This document shows, in pieces, positions 24,546-33,106 of a DNA stretch of 64,000 nt. Each line of letters opens with the position of its first letter. Position 1 is the first letter of the stretch. The DNA comes from CATQHD01 sp965243165. GTDB taxonomy: Bacteria; Actinomycetota; Acidimicrobiia; Spongiisociales; Spongiisociaceae. The stretch lies in NCBI GenBank assembly GCA_965243165.1, contig OZ251535.1, forward strand, positions 2,170,001 through 2,234,000, in the 5' to 3' direction. The notes beneath the pieces were generated by a model. That model did not search any database, had not been told where the DNA came from, and saw only the letters and a list, made by a program, of their open reading frames with translations. The translations under genes were made by a program, and so were the position numbers.

Positions 24546-25351
24546 ATGCCGCAAGAAGCCAAACGGTCGGCGACCTGGACGGGGCGGATCACCTGGGTCT
24601 TGTTAGCCGGATTGGTCGCGATGGCGGCGGTCGGGGCGGTAGGCTCGGGAGATCGGTCCTCTGACACCGACCCGGCGGGCGGGCAGGACACACTGCCGGT
24701 CACCGACACCACCGCTCCAGCCTCCGACGCAGTGCAGGGCTCAAGCGAAGACTCCGTAGCGGTCACCGACACCACAGTAGCCCGACAGTGGCCACCGGAA
24801 ACCGGCGCCGCGGCAGTGTCCGGAGCCCAATCCGCCATTACCCAGCCAGCCCCCACCGTGGCTACAACACCGGCGGCTACATCCACCACCTTGCACTGGT
24901 CGATCCCGCCCCGCACCCTGCACCCCACCTGGGACTCCCGGCTCCCCGGAACCTGGGAGGGCCTCCTCGGCACCGACTGCCACGACACCTTCAGCCCGAA
25001 GATTCAGGACCCTGCCTATGCCTGGCACTTTACTTACGATAGAACCGGCGGAGTGAGCACGGTAAAGACGAGAGCGAAGTTATCGGGTTGGCATTCAAAG
25101 ACCCGACGTTCGAACCCGAACGGGGAACCGAGTTGCATACCGCGTTGATCAACCTCGGGTTATCTACCGCCCAGGACATCCGCAATCTAGGCGACGACGC
25201 TATCAACGTCCGCTGGTACGCATGGTGGGTCAAAGACAGGATCACCCTACGCGGGGATGCCAACCATCCCTCCTGCGCGTCCATCCTCGCCGGAGCCGAC
25301 GCTGTCCTGAACGCTCCCCTCATCACCACAACCACCACCACTTCCCCCTGA
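24546..25351 (+). pseudogene. Tandem-family copy 2, frameshifted
   Basis: Reads as copy 1 from ATG 24546 to about codon 171, then loses one base: where copies 1 and 3 have AGCTACG, copy 2 has AGCACG (25056-25061). Translation then runs out of frame and stops at 25148; the rest of the domain continues intact in the other frame to the stop at 25351 (ending LITTTTTTSP). The two halves together equal one full family member. It is probably an inactive gene, unless slippage restores the frame or the base loss is a sequencing error. Confidence 0.8.
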
Positions 25352-25360
25352 ACAAACGAT

Positions 25361-26794
25361 ATGCCGCAAGAAGCCAAACGGTCGGCGACCTGGACGGGGC
25401 GGATCACCTGGGTGTTGCTGGCCGGATTGGTCGCGATGGCGGCGGTCGGGGCGGTAGGCTCGGGAGATCGGTCCTCTGACACCGACCCGGCGGGCGGGCA
25501 GGAAACCCTGCCGGTCACCGACACCACCGCTCCAGCCTCCGACGCCGTGCAGGGCTCAAGCGAAGACTCCGTAGCGGTCACCGACACCACAGTAGCCCGG
25601 CAATGGCCGCCGGAGACCGACGCCGCCCAGGTGGCCGGAGCCCAGTCCGCCGATACCCAACCTGCTCCCACCGTGGCTACAGCACCGGCGGCTACGTCCA
25701 CTACCTTGCACTGGTCGATCCCGCCCCGTACCCGTCACCCTACCTGGGACTCCCGATTGCCCGGAACCTGGGAGGGCCTCCTCGGCACCGACTGCCACGA
25801 CACCTTCAGCCCGAAGATTCAGGACCCTGCCTATGCCTGGCACTTTTATTACGATATAACCGGTGGAGTGAGCTACGGTAAAGACGAGAGCGAAGTAATC
25901 GGTCTAGCCTTCAAAGACCCGACGTTCGAACCCGCGCGGGGAACCGAGTTGCATACCGCGTTGATCAACCTCGGGCTACCCACCGCCCAGGACATCCGCA
26001 ACCTGGGCGATGACGCGATCAACGTCCGCTGGTACGCGTGGTGGGTCAAAGACAGGATCACCCCACGCGGGAACGTCAACCATCCCTCCTGCGCGTCCAT
26101 CCTCGCCGGAGCCGACGCCGTCTTGAGCGCTCCCCTCATCACCACGACCACCACCATTTGGGTTACCGATACCACAGCTCCAGCCCCCGATGGTGATATT
26201 TGGGTTACCGACACCACGGTGGCCCGACAGTGGCCGCCGGAGACCGACGATGCGGCAGTGTCCGAAGCCCAGTCCACCGTAACCCGACCTGCCCCCACCG
26301 TGGCTACAGCACCGGCCGTTACGTCCACTACCTTGCACTGGTCGATCCCGCCCCGCACCCGGCACCCCACCTGGGACTCGCGGCTACCCGGCGACTGGGA
26401 TGGGCTGCCCGGCACCGACTGCCATGACACCTTTCGAACAAGTGTTCTAAGTGTCCCCTATGCTTGGCACGCTTTTTACGATGAAACCGGCGGAGTGGAC
26501 TACGGTAAAGACGAGAGCGAAGTTATCGGGTTGGCATTCAAAAACTCATCGTTCGAACCCGCGCGGGGAACCGAGTTGCATACCGCGTTGATCAACCTCG
26601 GGCTGTCCACCGCCCAGGACATCCGTAACCTGGGCGACGACGCGATCAACGTCCGCTGGTACGCATGGTGGGTCAAAGACAGGATCACCCTGCGCGGGGA
26701 TGTCAACCATCCCTCCTGCGCGTCCATCCTCGCGGGGGCCGAAGCTGTTTTGAACGCTCCTCTGGTAACTACGACTACCACCGCTTCGCCCTGA
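25361..26794 (+). CDS. Tandem-family copy 3 with doubled C-terminal domain
   Basis: 477 aa. N-terminal membrane helix and linker as in copy 1, then the ~140-residue domain twice (first from WEGLLGTDCHDTF, second from WDGLPGTDCHDTF), joined by a second Thr-rich linker (IWVTDTTAPAPDGDIWVTDT). The second copy differs more around the variable stretch after DTF (RTSVLSVPYAWHAFYDET), while GLAFK, HTALINLGLSTAQDIRNLGD and NHPSCASILAGA stay fixed, as if the segment after DTF were under different selection. Likely a surface or periplasm-facing protein; function unknown. Confidence 0.75.
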   Translation: MPQEAKRSATWTGRITWVLLAGLVAMAAVGAVGSGDRSSDTDPAGGQETLPVTDTTAPASDAVQGSSEDSVAVTDTTVARQWPPETDAAQVAGAQSADTQPAPTVATAPAATSTTLHWSIPPRTRHPTWDSRLPGTWEGLLGTDCHDTFSPKIQDPAYAWHFYYDITGGVSYGKDESEVIGLAFKDPTFEPARGTELHTALINLGLPTAQDIRNLGDDAINVRWYAWWVKDRITPRGNVNHPSCASILAGADAVLSAPLITTTTTIWVTDTTAPAPDGDIWVTDTTVARQWPPETDDAAVSEAQSTVTRPAPTVATAPAVTSTTLHWSIPPRTRHPTWDSRLPGDWDGLPGTDCHDTFRTSVLSVPYAWHAFYDETGGVDYGKDESEVIGLAFKNSSFEPARGTELHTALINLGLSTAQDIRNLGDDAINVRWYAWWVKDRITLRGDVNHPSCASILAGAEAVLNAPLVTTTTTASP

Positions 26795-26803
26795 ACAAAC
26801 GGT

Positions 26804-26890
26804 ATGCCGCGAGAAGCCAAGCAATCGGCGGCCTGGGCGGGGCGGATCGCCTGGGTGTTGCTGGCCGGGTTGGCCGCGATGGCGGCGGTC
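26804..26890 (+). pseudogene. Tandem-family copy 4, N-terminal remnant
   Basis: MPREAKQSAAWAGRIAWVLL and nine further residues match the start of the other copies, after which the match ends abruptly. The frame runs on to a stop at 27067 without resembling any family part and overlaps the start of the transaminase gene. This looks like the deletion end of the tandem array. Confidence 0.75.
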
Positions 26891-27042
26891 CATCTTTCTG
26901 GGAGCAGGCAATCGGTCATGCCGCTCGACCTATCCGCCTGGACGCCGGGGCACCCCGCTGGGGCAGCTGCGCCGGGGCGAGCCCGCCGGCCTCTTTCCGG
27001 CGCAAGTATCCTGGGGGGCCGGTACAACGAACGGAGGCCGAT

Positions 27043-28341
27043 GTGGGAATCCATGCCGAGCTTTTGAGGCGCCACCGCAGGGTGCTCCCCCCGGCGGTCA
27101 ACCTCTACTACGAGGAGCCGATCTCTCTGGTCGAGGGGTCGGGCTGCCGAGTGACCGACGCCGAGGGCAACGAGTACCTGGACTTCTTCGGCGGGATCCT
27201 GGTCACGATGATCGGCCACGCCGACCCCAGGGTGCTGGAGGCGGTCGAGACCCAGGCCGGCCGGCTGCTGCACTCCTCCACGATGTACCTGATCGAGCCG
27301 CAGATCGCCCTGGCCGAGCGGATCGCCGAGCTGTCGGGCATCCCCGACGCCAAGGTGTTCTTCGTCAACTCCGGCAGCGAGGCCAACGACACCGCCCTGA
27401 TGATGGCCACCGGGTACCGGCGCTCCAACCAGGTGTTTGCCCTCCGCAACAGCTACCACGGCAAGTCGCACAGCGCCATAGCCGTGACCGGCAACGCCTC
27501 CTGGTCGGGCACTTCCTTCTCGCCGTTCAACGTCACCTACATCCACGGGGGGTACCGGCTGCGCTCCCCCTTCGGCGGCCTGCCCGAGGACGAGTTCACA
27601 GCGGCGTGCGTGGACGACCTGCGGGACATGCTCAACGTCGCCGCCGCGGGCGACGTGGCCGCCATGATCGCCGAACCCATCCAGGGGGTGGGCGGTTTCG
27701 TCACCCCGCCCGACGGCTTCTTCGGGGCCATGAAGGAGGTGCTCGACGAACACGGCATCCTGTTCATCTCCGACGAGGTGCAGACCGGATGGGGCCGGAC
27801 CGGAGAGCATTTCTGGGGGTATCAGGCCCACGGGATCACCCCCGACCTGATCACCTTCGCCAAGGGCTTGGGCAACGGCATGACCATCGGCGGGGTGGTG
27901 GGCCGGGGGGAGATCATCGACAGCTATCCGGCCAACCTGATATCGACCTTCGGCGGCAATCCGTTGGCGGCCTCCGCCGGCTTGGCCGTCTTGGACGCGC
28001 TGGAGGAGGACGACCTCCAGACCAACGCCTACAAGATCGGCAGCCGGCTCAAGAGCGGCCTCGACCACCTGGCCGACGAGATACCCCAGATCGCAGAGGT
28101 GCGGGGGAAGGGCCTGATGATCGGGGTGGAGCTGGCCGACCCCGGCGCCCTGTCCCCGGATCCGGCCCTGGCGGCCGCCGTCCTGGAGGAGGCGCGCATC
28201 GAAGGCCTGCTGATCGGCAAGGGCGGCCTCTACGGCAACGTGCTGCGCATCGCCCCTCCTCTGTCGCTCACGGAGGCGGAAAGCGACGAGGGCGGAGAAA
28301 AACTGGCGGCCGCCGTCCGCCGCGCCGCCGGACATACCTGA
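27043..28341 (+). CDS. Class III aminotransferase, probably beta-alanine transaminase (PydD-like)
   Basis: 432 aa. GTG 27043 is preceded by GGAGG with 5-base spacing. Fold-type I PLP motifs: FVNSGSEANDTALMMATGYR, HGGYRLRSPFGG, MIAEPIQGVGGF, DEVQTGWGRTG, the PLP lysine in TFAKGLGNGMTIGG, and STFGGNPLAASAG. Class III enzymes move amino groups from omega-amino acids to pyruvate or 2-oxoglutarate. As first gene of a cluster with dihydropyrimidinase, ureidopropionase and a malonate-semialdehyde-type dehydrogenase, it most likely converts beta-alanine (or 3-aminoisobutyrate) to the semialdehyde. Substrate is inferred from context. Confidence 0.88.
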   Translation: MGIHAELLRRHRRVLPPAVNLYYEEPISLVEGSGCRVTDAEGNEYLDFFGGILVTMIGHADPRVLEAVETQAGRLLHSSTMYLIEPQIALAERIAELSGIPDAKVFFVNSGSEANDTALMMATGYRRSNQVFALRNSYHGKSHSAIAVTGNASWSGTSFSPFNVTYIHGGYRLRSPFGGLPEDEFTAACVDDLRDMLNVAAAGDVAAMIAEPIQGVGGFVTPPDGFFGAMKEVLDEHGILFISDEVQTGWGRTGEHFWGYQAHGITPDLITFAKGLGNGMTIGGVVGRGEIIDSYPANLISTFGGNPLAASAGLAVLDALEEDDLQTNAYKIGSRLKSGLDHLADEIPQIAEVRGKGLMIGVELADPGALSPDPALAAAVLEEARIEGLLIGKGGLYGNVLRIAPPLSLTEAESDEGGEKLAAAVRRAAGHT

Positions 28342-28389
28342 GCCGCCGATGACCGCCCGCACCCGGCCGGCCGGCAGCGGCGGACAGAT

Positions 28390-29283
28390 ATGAGCGCCGC
28401 CGTCCGCCGGACGCTGGCTTTTCTGGGGATCCTGACGGTGTTCGTGCTGGTGTGGGAGGGCTACAAGTGGATGGGGTCGGCCGCCGGCGGGGTGTGGCCC
28501 GGCACTTCGACCGCCCTGCCGGTGCGCACCAACGAGCGCTCCATGCCGCATGTGTGGGACATCCTGTTCGCCCTGTTCCGGCCCGCCCGCCGGGGGGGCG
28601 ACCTGCTGCTGTGGGTGCTGCTGCGGGCGGCCCTCTTCACCTGGCGCTCGGCGCTGCTGGGGTTCGTCTTCGGCAGCCTGGTGGGGTTCGGACTGGGGGT
28701 GATGTTCGTCCGCTCGTCCCTGGCGGAGCGGGGGCTGATGCCGTATGTGGTGGCTTCCCAGACCGTCCCCATCCTGGCCATCGCCCCGATCCTGGTGGTG
28801 TGGGCGGGGCGGCTGAGCATGCCCCGGTGGCTGGTGGTGGCGGTGATCTCGGCCTACCTGGCCTTCTTCCCGGTGGCGATCAACACCCTGCGGGGCCTGC
28901 GCTCCCCCCAGGCCGAGGCCTCCGAGCTGATGACCTCCTACGCCGCCTCCCCCCGGCAGGTGCTCTGGAAGCTGCAGGCCCCCGCCGCCCTCCCCTATCT
29001 GTTCCCCGCCCTCAAGATCGCCGCCACCGCCTCCATCATCGGCGCCATCGTGGGGGAACTGCCCGCCAGCATGCCGGACGGCCTGGGCCGCGCCATCCTC
29101 AACTTCGCCTCCGCCTTCTCCGCCGCCCCCGCCAAGCTGTTCGCCTCCATCCTCGTGGCCTCCCTGTTGGGAATCGTGTTCGTAGGGGCGGTGGCGGGGG
29201 CGGAGCGGGCGGTGGTGCCCCGGTCGCTGCGGTTGAACGACGCCGAAACCGCCCAGGCCGCCCTGCAGGAGGCGCCCGCATGA
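28390..29283 (+). CDS. ABC transporter permease (SsuC/ThiX-like)
   Basis: 297 aa with an N-terminal membrane segment, then the permease core (FTWRSALLGFVFGSLVGFGL, VASQTVPILAIAPILVVWAG) and the EAA-type loop (ASELMTSYAASPRQVLWKLQ) that contacts the ATPase. It is one of two permeases in this operon, giving a heterodimeric channel. By context the cargo is a pyrimidine, dihydropyrimidine or related N-carbamoyl compound. The stop overlaps the ATPase start by 4 bases. Confidence 0.87.
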   Translation: MSAAVRRTLAFLGILTVFVLVWEGYKWMGSAAGGVWPGTSTALPVRTNERSMPHVWDILFALFRPARRGGDLLLWVLLRAALFTWRSALLGFVFGSLVGFGLGVMFVRSSLAERGLMPYVVASQTVPILAIAPILVVWAGRLSMPRWLVVAVISAYLAFFPVAINTLRGLRSPQAEASELMTSYAASPRQVLWKLQAPAALPYLFPALKIAATASIIGAIVGELPASMPDGLGRAILNFASAFSAAPAKLFASILVASLLGIVFVGAVAGAERAVVPRSLRLNDAETAQAALQEAPA

Positions 29284-30071
29284 CCGGCCCCGCCGCCCCC
29301 GCTGCGGTGCTGATGAGCGGGGTGGACATGGTGTTCAACCCCGGCGGCGGACGGGAGGTGCGCGCCCTGGAGGGAATCGACCTCGAGGTCGGCCGGGGCG
29401 AGTTCATCTCCCTGATCGGGCCCTCCGGCTGCGGCAAGTCCACCCTGCTGCGGCTGGCGGGCGACCTGCTCTCCCCCACCGCCGGCCGGGTTGCGGTCAA
29501 CGGCAAAGACCCGTCCGCCGCCCGCCTGGACCGCGAATACGGGATGGTGTTCCAATCGGCGACCCTGCTGGAATGGCGGAAGGTCCGGGCCAACGTGGAG
29601 CTTCCCTTGGAGATCATGGAAGTGGGCAAGAGGCGGCGCCGGGAGCGGGCGGAGGCCATGCTGGCCCTGGTGGGGTTGACCGAATTCGCCGACCACTATC
29701 CGTGGCAGCTGTCGGGGGGGATGCAGCAGCGGGTGTCCATCGCCCGGTCTCTGGCCTTCGAGCCTTCCATCTTGTTGATGGACGAGCCGTTCGGCGCCCT
29801 CGACGAGATGACCCGGGAGCGGATGCAGGCCGAGCTGCTGCGCATCTGGGCGGAGACCCGCACCACGGTGGTGTTCGTTACCCATTCCATCCCGGAAGCG
29901 GTGTTCCTGTCCAACCGGGTGGTGATCATGTCGCCCCGCCCGGGGCGCATCACCCGGGTGGTCGACATCGACCTCCCTCAGCCCCGCATCCAGGAAACCC
30001 GCCAGGACCAGCGCTTCTTCGAGCTGCTCACTTCGGTCAGGGAAGGCCTGCGGGCGGTGGAGGAGATGTGA
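29280..30071 (+). CDS. ABC transporter ATP-binding protein (SsuB/TauB type)
   Basis: 263 aa. Walker A LIGPSGCGKSTLLRL, Q-loop MVFQSATLLEWRKV, signature LSGGMQQRVSIARSL, Walker B ILLMDEPFGALDEMTRE and H-loop VFVTHSIPEAVFLS. The WRKV/NVELP stretch is typical of ATPases for nitrate, taurine and thiamine-precursor importers. ATG 29280 overlaps the previous stop (ATGA), and its own stop overlaps the next start by one base. Confidence 0.93.
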   Translation: MTGPAAPAAVLMSGVDMVFNPGGGREVRALEGIDLEVGRGEFISLIGPSGCGKSTLLRLAGDLLSPTAGRVAVNGKDPSAARLDREYGMVFQSATLLEWRKVRANVELPLEIMEVGKRRRRERAEAMLALVGLTEFADHYPWQLSGGMQQRVSIARSLAFEPSILLMDEPFGALDEMTRERMQAELLRIWAETRTTVVFVTHSIPEAVFLSNRVVIMSPRPGRITRVVDIDLPQPRIQETRQDQRFFELLTSVREGLRAVEEM

Positions 30072-30838
30072 TGGGGCGGCTGCGGCGGTGGAGTCCGGCC
30101 GCCGCCCTGTTCGCGGGCGGGCTGGCGGTGTGGGAAGGGGCGGTGCGCATCTTCGACATCAAGGGATTCATCCTGCCCGCCCCCACCGCCATCGCCGCCG
30201 CCTTCGCCGCCGAATCCTCCGACCTGTTCGCCGCCGGAGGGGCCACCTTCTCCACCGCCCTGGCCGGGCTGGCGGCCGGCGCGGCGGGCGCGGTGCTGGT
30301 GTCGCTGGCTGCGGCCCGATGGAGGTTCATCCGGGAAGGGGCTGTGCCGCTGGCGGTGGCCGCCAACTCCACCCCCATCATCGTGCTGGCCCCCATCGCC
30401 AACTCCTGGTTCGGAATCCGCAGCCCGGCCGGGTCGATCTTCGTGGTGGCGGTGCTGGTGTTCTTCCCGGTGATGATCAACATGGTGCGGGGTCTGATGT
30501 CGGCGGACCCCTCCCAACTGGAGCTGCTGGACTCCTACGCCGCCCGCCGGGGGACGGCGCTCCGCAAGCTGCAGCTGCCCACCGCCGCGCCCTACCTGTT
30601 CTCGGCCATGAAGGTGGCGGCCGCCCTGAGCCTGATCGGGGCCATCGTCAAGGAGTTCTTCGGCGGCCCCCAAGCCCGGCTCGGCCAGTACATCACCACC
30701 AAGGCCGGACTGCTCCAGTTCGAGGAGGCGTGGGCGGCCATCGCGCTGGCCTCGGCCTTCGGAATCGCCCTCTATCTGCTGGCGGCGGGGGCGGAACGGC
30801 TGGCCATTCCCTGGCACATTTCGGTGCGCCGGGCCTGA
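30071..30838 (+). CDS. ABC transporter permease (second subunit)
   Basis: 255 aa. Core segments LAVAANSTPIIVLAPIANSW and FVVAVLVFFPVMINMVRGLM, and the coupling loop LLDSYAARRGTALRKLQLPT. The partner permease is at 28390. The stop of the ATPase gene (TGA) provides the A of this ATG, so translation is coupled. Confidence 0.87.
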   Translation: MGRLRRWSPAAALFAGGLAVWEGAVRIFDIKGFILPAPTAIAAAFAAESSDLFAAGGATFSTALAGLAAGAAGAVLVSLAAARWRFIREGAVPLAVAANSTPIIVLAPIANSWFGIRSPAGSIFVVAVLVFFPVMINMVRGLMSADPSQLELLDSYAARRGTALRKLQLPTAAPYLFSAMKVAAALSLIGAIVKEFFGGPQARLGQYITTKAGLLQFEEAWAAIALASAFGIALYLLAAGAERLAIPWHISVRRA

Positions 30839-30948
30839 AAAGGGCGGGCCGGCGGGCGGCGCCTCTGTTTTTCCGGCGCGCGGAGGATGAGGACGGGGTA
30901 GATTAGGACCGCCGGTCGGCGCGGAAACGACCGGAGAGGAGGTGAACG

Positions 30949-32091
30949 ATGCGGACGAGACTGTCTTTCAAGCTGGCTGCGGCCCTGGGTGCGCTGACGC
31001 TGGTGACCGCCGCCTGCGCAAGCGAGGAGGAACCGGCCGCCACCAGCCCGCCCGACGCCGCCCCGGAAACGACCGCCGCCGAGGTGGAGCTGACCCCCGT
31101 CAACCTGCAGCTTCAGTGGGTGGCGCAGGCCCAGTTCGCCGGCTACTACGCCGCCGTCGACCAGGGTTTCTACGAAGACGAGGGCTTGGACGTAACCATC
31201 CTGGAGGGGGCGGTGGAGATCGTTCCCCAGCAGGTGGTGGCCACCGGCGGGGCCCAATTCGGCCTGGCCTGGGTCCCCAAGGCCCTGGTCTCCAACGAGG
31301 AAGGGGCCGGACTGGTCAACGTCGGCCAGGTGTTCCAGCGTTCAGGCACCCTGATGGTTTCCTGGGCCGACTCCGGCATCACCCACCCCTCCGACTGGGC
31401 GGGCAAGGCGGTCGGCAACTGGGGGTTCGGCAACGAATACGAGCTGACCGCCGCCATCGAGAAGTTCAACGTACCGGACGTGGAGCTGGTCGCCCAGAGC
31501 TTCGACATGGAGGCGCTGCTCAACCGGGACATCCACGCCGCCGAGGCGATGATCTACAACGAGTACGCCCAGGTGCTCGAAGCCACCAACCCCGACACCG
31601 GCGAGCTTTACCAGCCGGAAGATCTGAACGTGATCGACTTCAACGATCCGGAGATCGCCACCGCCATGCTCCAAGACGCCATCTGGGTCACCGAGGAGTA
31701 CGCCGAGAACAACCCCGGCACCGTCGAGGCTTTCCTCAGGGCGTCCTTCCGGGGGTGGATCTACTGCCGCGACAATCCGGATTCGTGCGTGGAAATCGTG
31801 CTGGCGGCCGGGCCGACCCTGGGCCGCAGCCACCAGACCTGGCAGATGAACGAGATCAACGGTTTGATCTGGCCGTCCCCGGGCGGGATCGGGGTCATGG
31901 ACTCCGGCCTGTGGTCGCAGACCATCGAGGTGGCGACCAGCCAGGAAGTGATCACCGCCGATCCGGGGAGCGGGGCCTACCGCACCGACTTCGCCCAGGC
32001 GGCGGTGGACGCCCTCGAGGGCGGCGGCCTGGACGCGGTGGGGGCCGGCTGGCAGCGGACCACCGTAACCCTCAATCCGGGCGGCGAATAG
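30949..32091 (+). CDS. ABC transporter substrate-binding lipoprotein (NMT1/THI5-like)
   Basis: 380 aa; GGAGGTG lies 4 bases before ATG 30949. Lipoprotein signal FKLAAALGALTLVTAAC. The mature part starts with NLQLQWVAQAQFAGYYAAVD and continues with GLDVTILEGAVEIVPQQVVA, as in NMT1/THI5-type proteins that bind pyrimidine-like rings. A WVPKALVSNEEGAG and DWAGKAVGNWGFGNEYEL layout supports the two-lobed fold. This binding family and the neighbouring enzymes agree on a pyrimidine-type ligand, though this is an inference. Confidence 0.88.
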   Translation: MRTRLSFKLAAALGALTLVTAACASEEEPAATSPPDAAPETTAAEVELTPVNLQLQWVAQAQFAGYYAAVDQGFYEDEGLDVTILEGAVEIVPQQVVATGGAQFGLAWVPKALVSNEEGAGLVNVGQVFQRSGTLMVSWADSGITHPSDWAGKAVGNWGFGNEYELTAAIEKFNVPDVELVAQSFDMEALLNRDIHAAEAMIYNEYAQVLEATNPDTGELYQPEDLNVIDFNDPEIATAMLQDAIWVTEEYAENNPGTVEAFLRASFRGWIYCRDNPDSCVEIVLAAGPTLGRSHQTWQMNEINGLIWPSPGGIGVMDSGLWSQTIEVATSQEVITADPGSGAYRTDFAQAAVDALEGGGLDAVGAGWQRTTVTLNPGGE

Positions 32092-32194
32092 CGGAGGAGG
32101 AGGCGGCGGCGGCGGCGGCGGCGGGCCGGTGAGCGCCGCGGCTCTACAGTGAACAGCCGAAAACGGCTTCGACAGCAGGAAAGGGGCCGATGAA

Positions 32195-33037
32195 ATGGCG
32201 AACGTCATCCGCGCGGCGGTCGTCCAGACCGCTTGGGCGGGCGATGCGGAGTCGATGGTGGACAAGAGCATCGCCTACGCCCGGCAAGCCGCCGAGCAGG
32301 GGGCGCAGGTGATGTGCTTCCAGGAGCTGTTCAACGGCCCCTACTTCTGCCAGGTGCAGGACGACGGCCACAAGGACACCGCCGAGGCGGTACCCGGCGG
32401 CCCCACCGTCCAACGGATGGCGGCCGCGGCCAGGGAAACCGGGATGGTGTTGGTGGTTCCGCTGTTCGAGAAGGAGGACGACGGGTTCCTCTACAACACG
32501 GCGGCGGTGATCGACGCCGACGGAACCTATCTGGGCAAGTACCGCAAGACCCACATCCCGCACCTGCCGGGCTTCTGGGAGAAGTTCTACTTCCGCCCCG
32601 GAAACCTGGGTTATCCGGTGTTCGACACCGCAGTGGGGCGGATCGGCGTCTACATCTGCTACGACCGCCACTTCCCCGAAGGCTGGCGGGCGCTGGGGCT
32701 GGCCGGCGCCAAGATCGTCTTCAACCCGTCGGCCACCAGCCGCGGCCTGTCCATGTACTTGTGGAACCTGGAGCAGCCGGCCTCGGCCGTAGCCAACGAA
32801 TACTTCATCGGGGCCATCAACCGGGTGGGCAAGGAACCCTACGGCGGCAACGACTTCTACGGCTCTTCCTATTTCGTGAACCCCCGCGGCCAGCTGGTGG
32901 GTGATCCCGCCTCCGACTCCGGCGAGGAGCTGGTGGTGCGCGACCTGGAAATGGACATGGTCGACGAGGTGCGCAAGCTCTGGGCCTTCTACCGGGACCG
33001 GCGCCCCGACGCCTACGATTCCCTGACGGCGCCCTGA
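32195..33037 (+). CDS. pydC: Beta-ureidopropionase (N-carbamoyl-beta-alanine amidohydrolase), nitrilase family
   Basis: 280 aa. The nitrilase triad is visible: Glu in CFQELFNGPYF, Lys in YRKTHIPHLPGF and Cys in VYICYDRHFPEGW. The close match of FNGPYFCQ and FWEKFYFRPGN to eukaryotic and bacterial beta-ureidopropionases supports the substrate. It releases beta-alanine, CO2 and ammonia from N-carbamoyl-beta-alanine in the cytoplasm, the third step of reductive pyrimidine breakdown. It lies between the binding protein and dihydropyrimidinase. Confidence 0.9.
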   Translation: MANVIRAAVVQTAWAGDAESMVDKSIAYARQAAEQGAQVMCFQELFNGPYFCQVQDDGHKDTAEAVPGGPTVQRMAAAARETGMVLVVPLFEKEDDGFLYNTAAVIDADGTYLGKYRKTHIPHLPGFWEKFYFRPGNLGYPVFDTAVGRIGVYICYDRHFPEGWRALGLAGAKIVFNPSATSRGLSMYLWNLEQPASAVANEYFIGAINRVGKEPYGGNDFYGSSYFVNPRGQLVGDPASDSGEELVVRDLEMDMVDEVRKLWAFYRDRRPDAYDSLTAP

Positions 33038-33106
33038 CCCGCCGGGAGAGCCCGCCAAGAGGAGCCGCCGAAGACCCGAACAACCGAGAAAGAACAGGAG
33101 GAAGGC

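Larger units (their letters stand above)
23730..26890 (+). repeat. Tandem array of ~815-bp gene units
   Basis: Unit starts at 23730, 24546, 25361 and 26804. The first two intervals are 816 and 815 bases. The junction sequence TGAACAAACGATATGCCGCA is the same before copies 2 and 3 and nearly the same before the fourth. Copy 3 has its C-terminal domain doubled, and the fourth stops matching after about 29 codons, just before the transaminase gene. The pattern suggests unequal crossing-over. Confidence 0.88.

Noticed and set aside
24546..25351. Programmed frameshift in tandem copy 2
   Set aside because: There is no slippery sequence at the site and the sister copies keep the missing base; a simple deletion is more likely.
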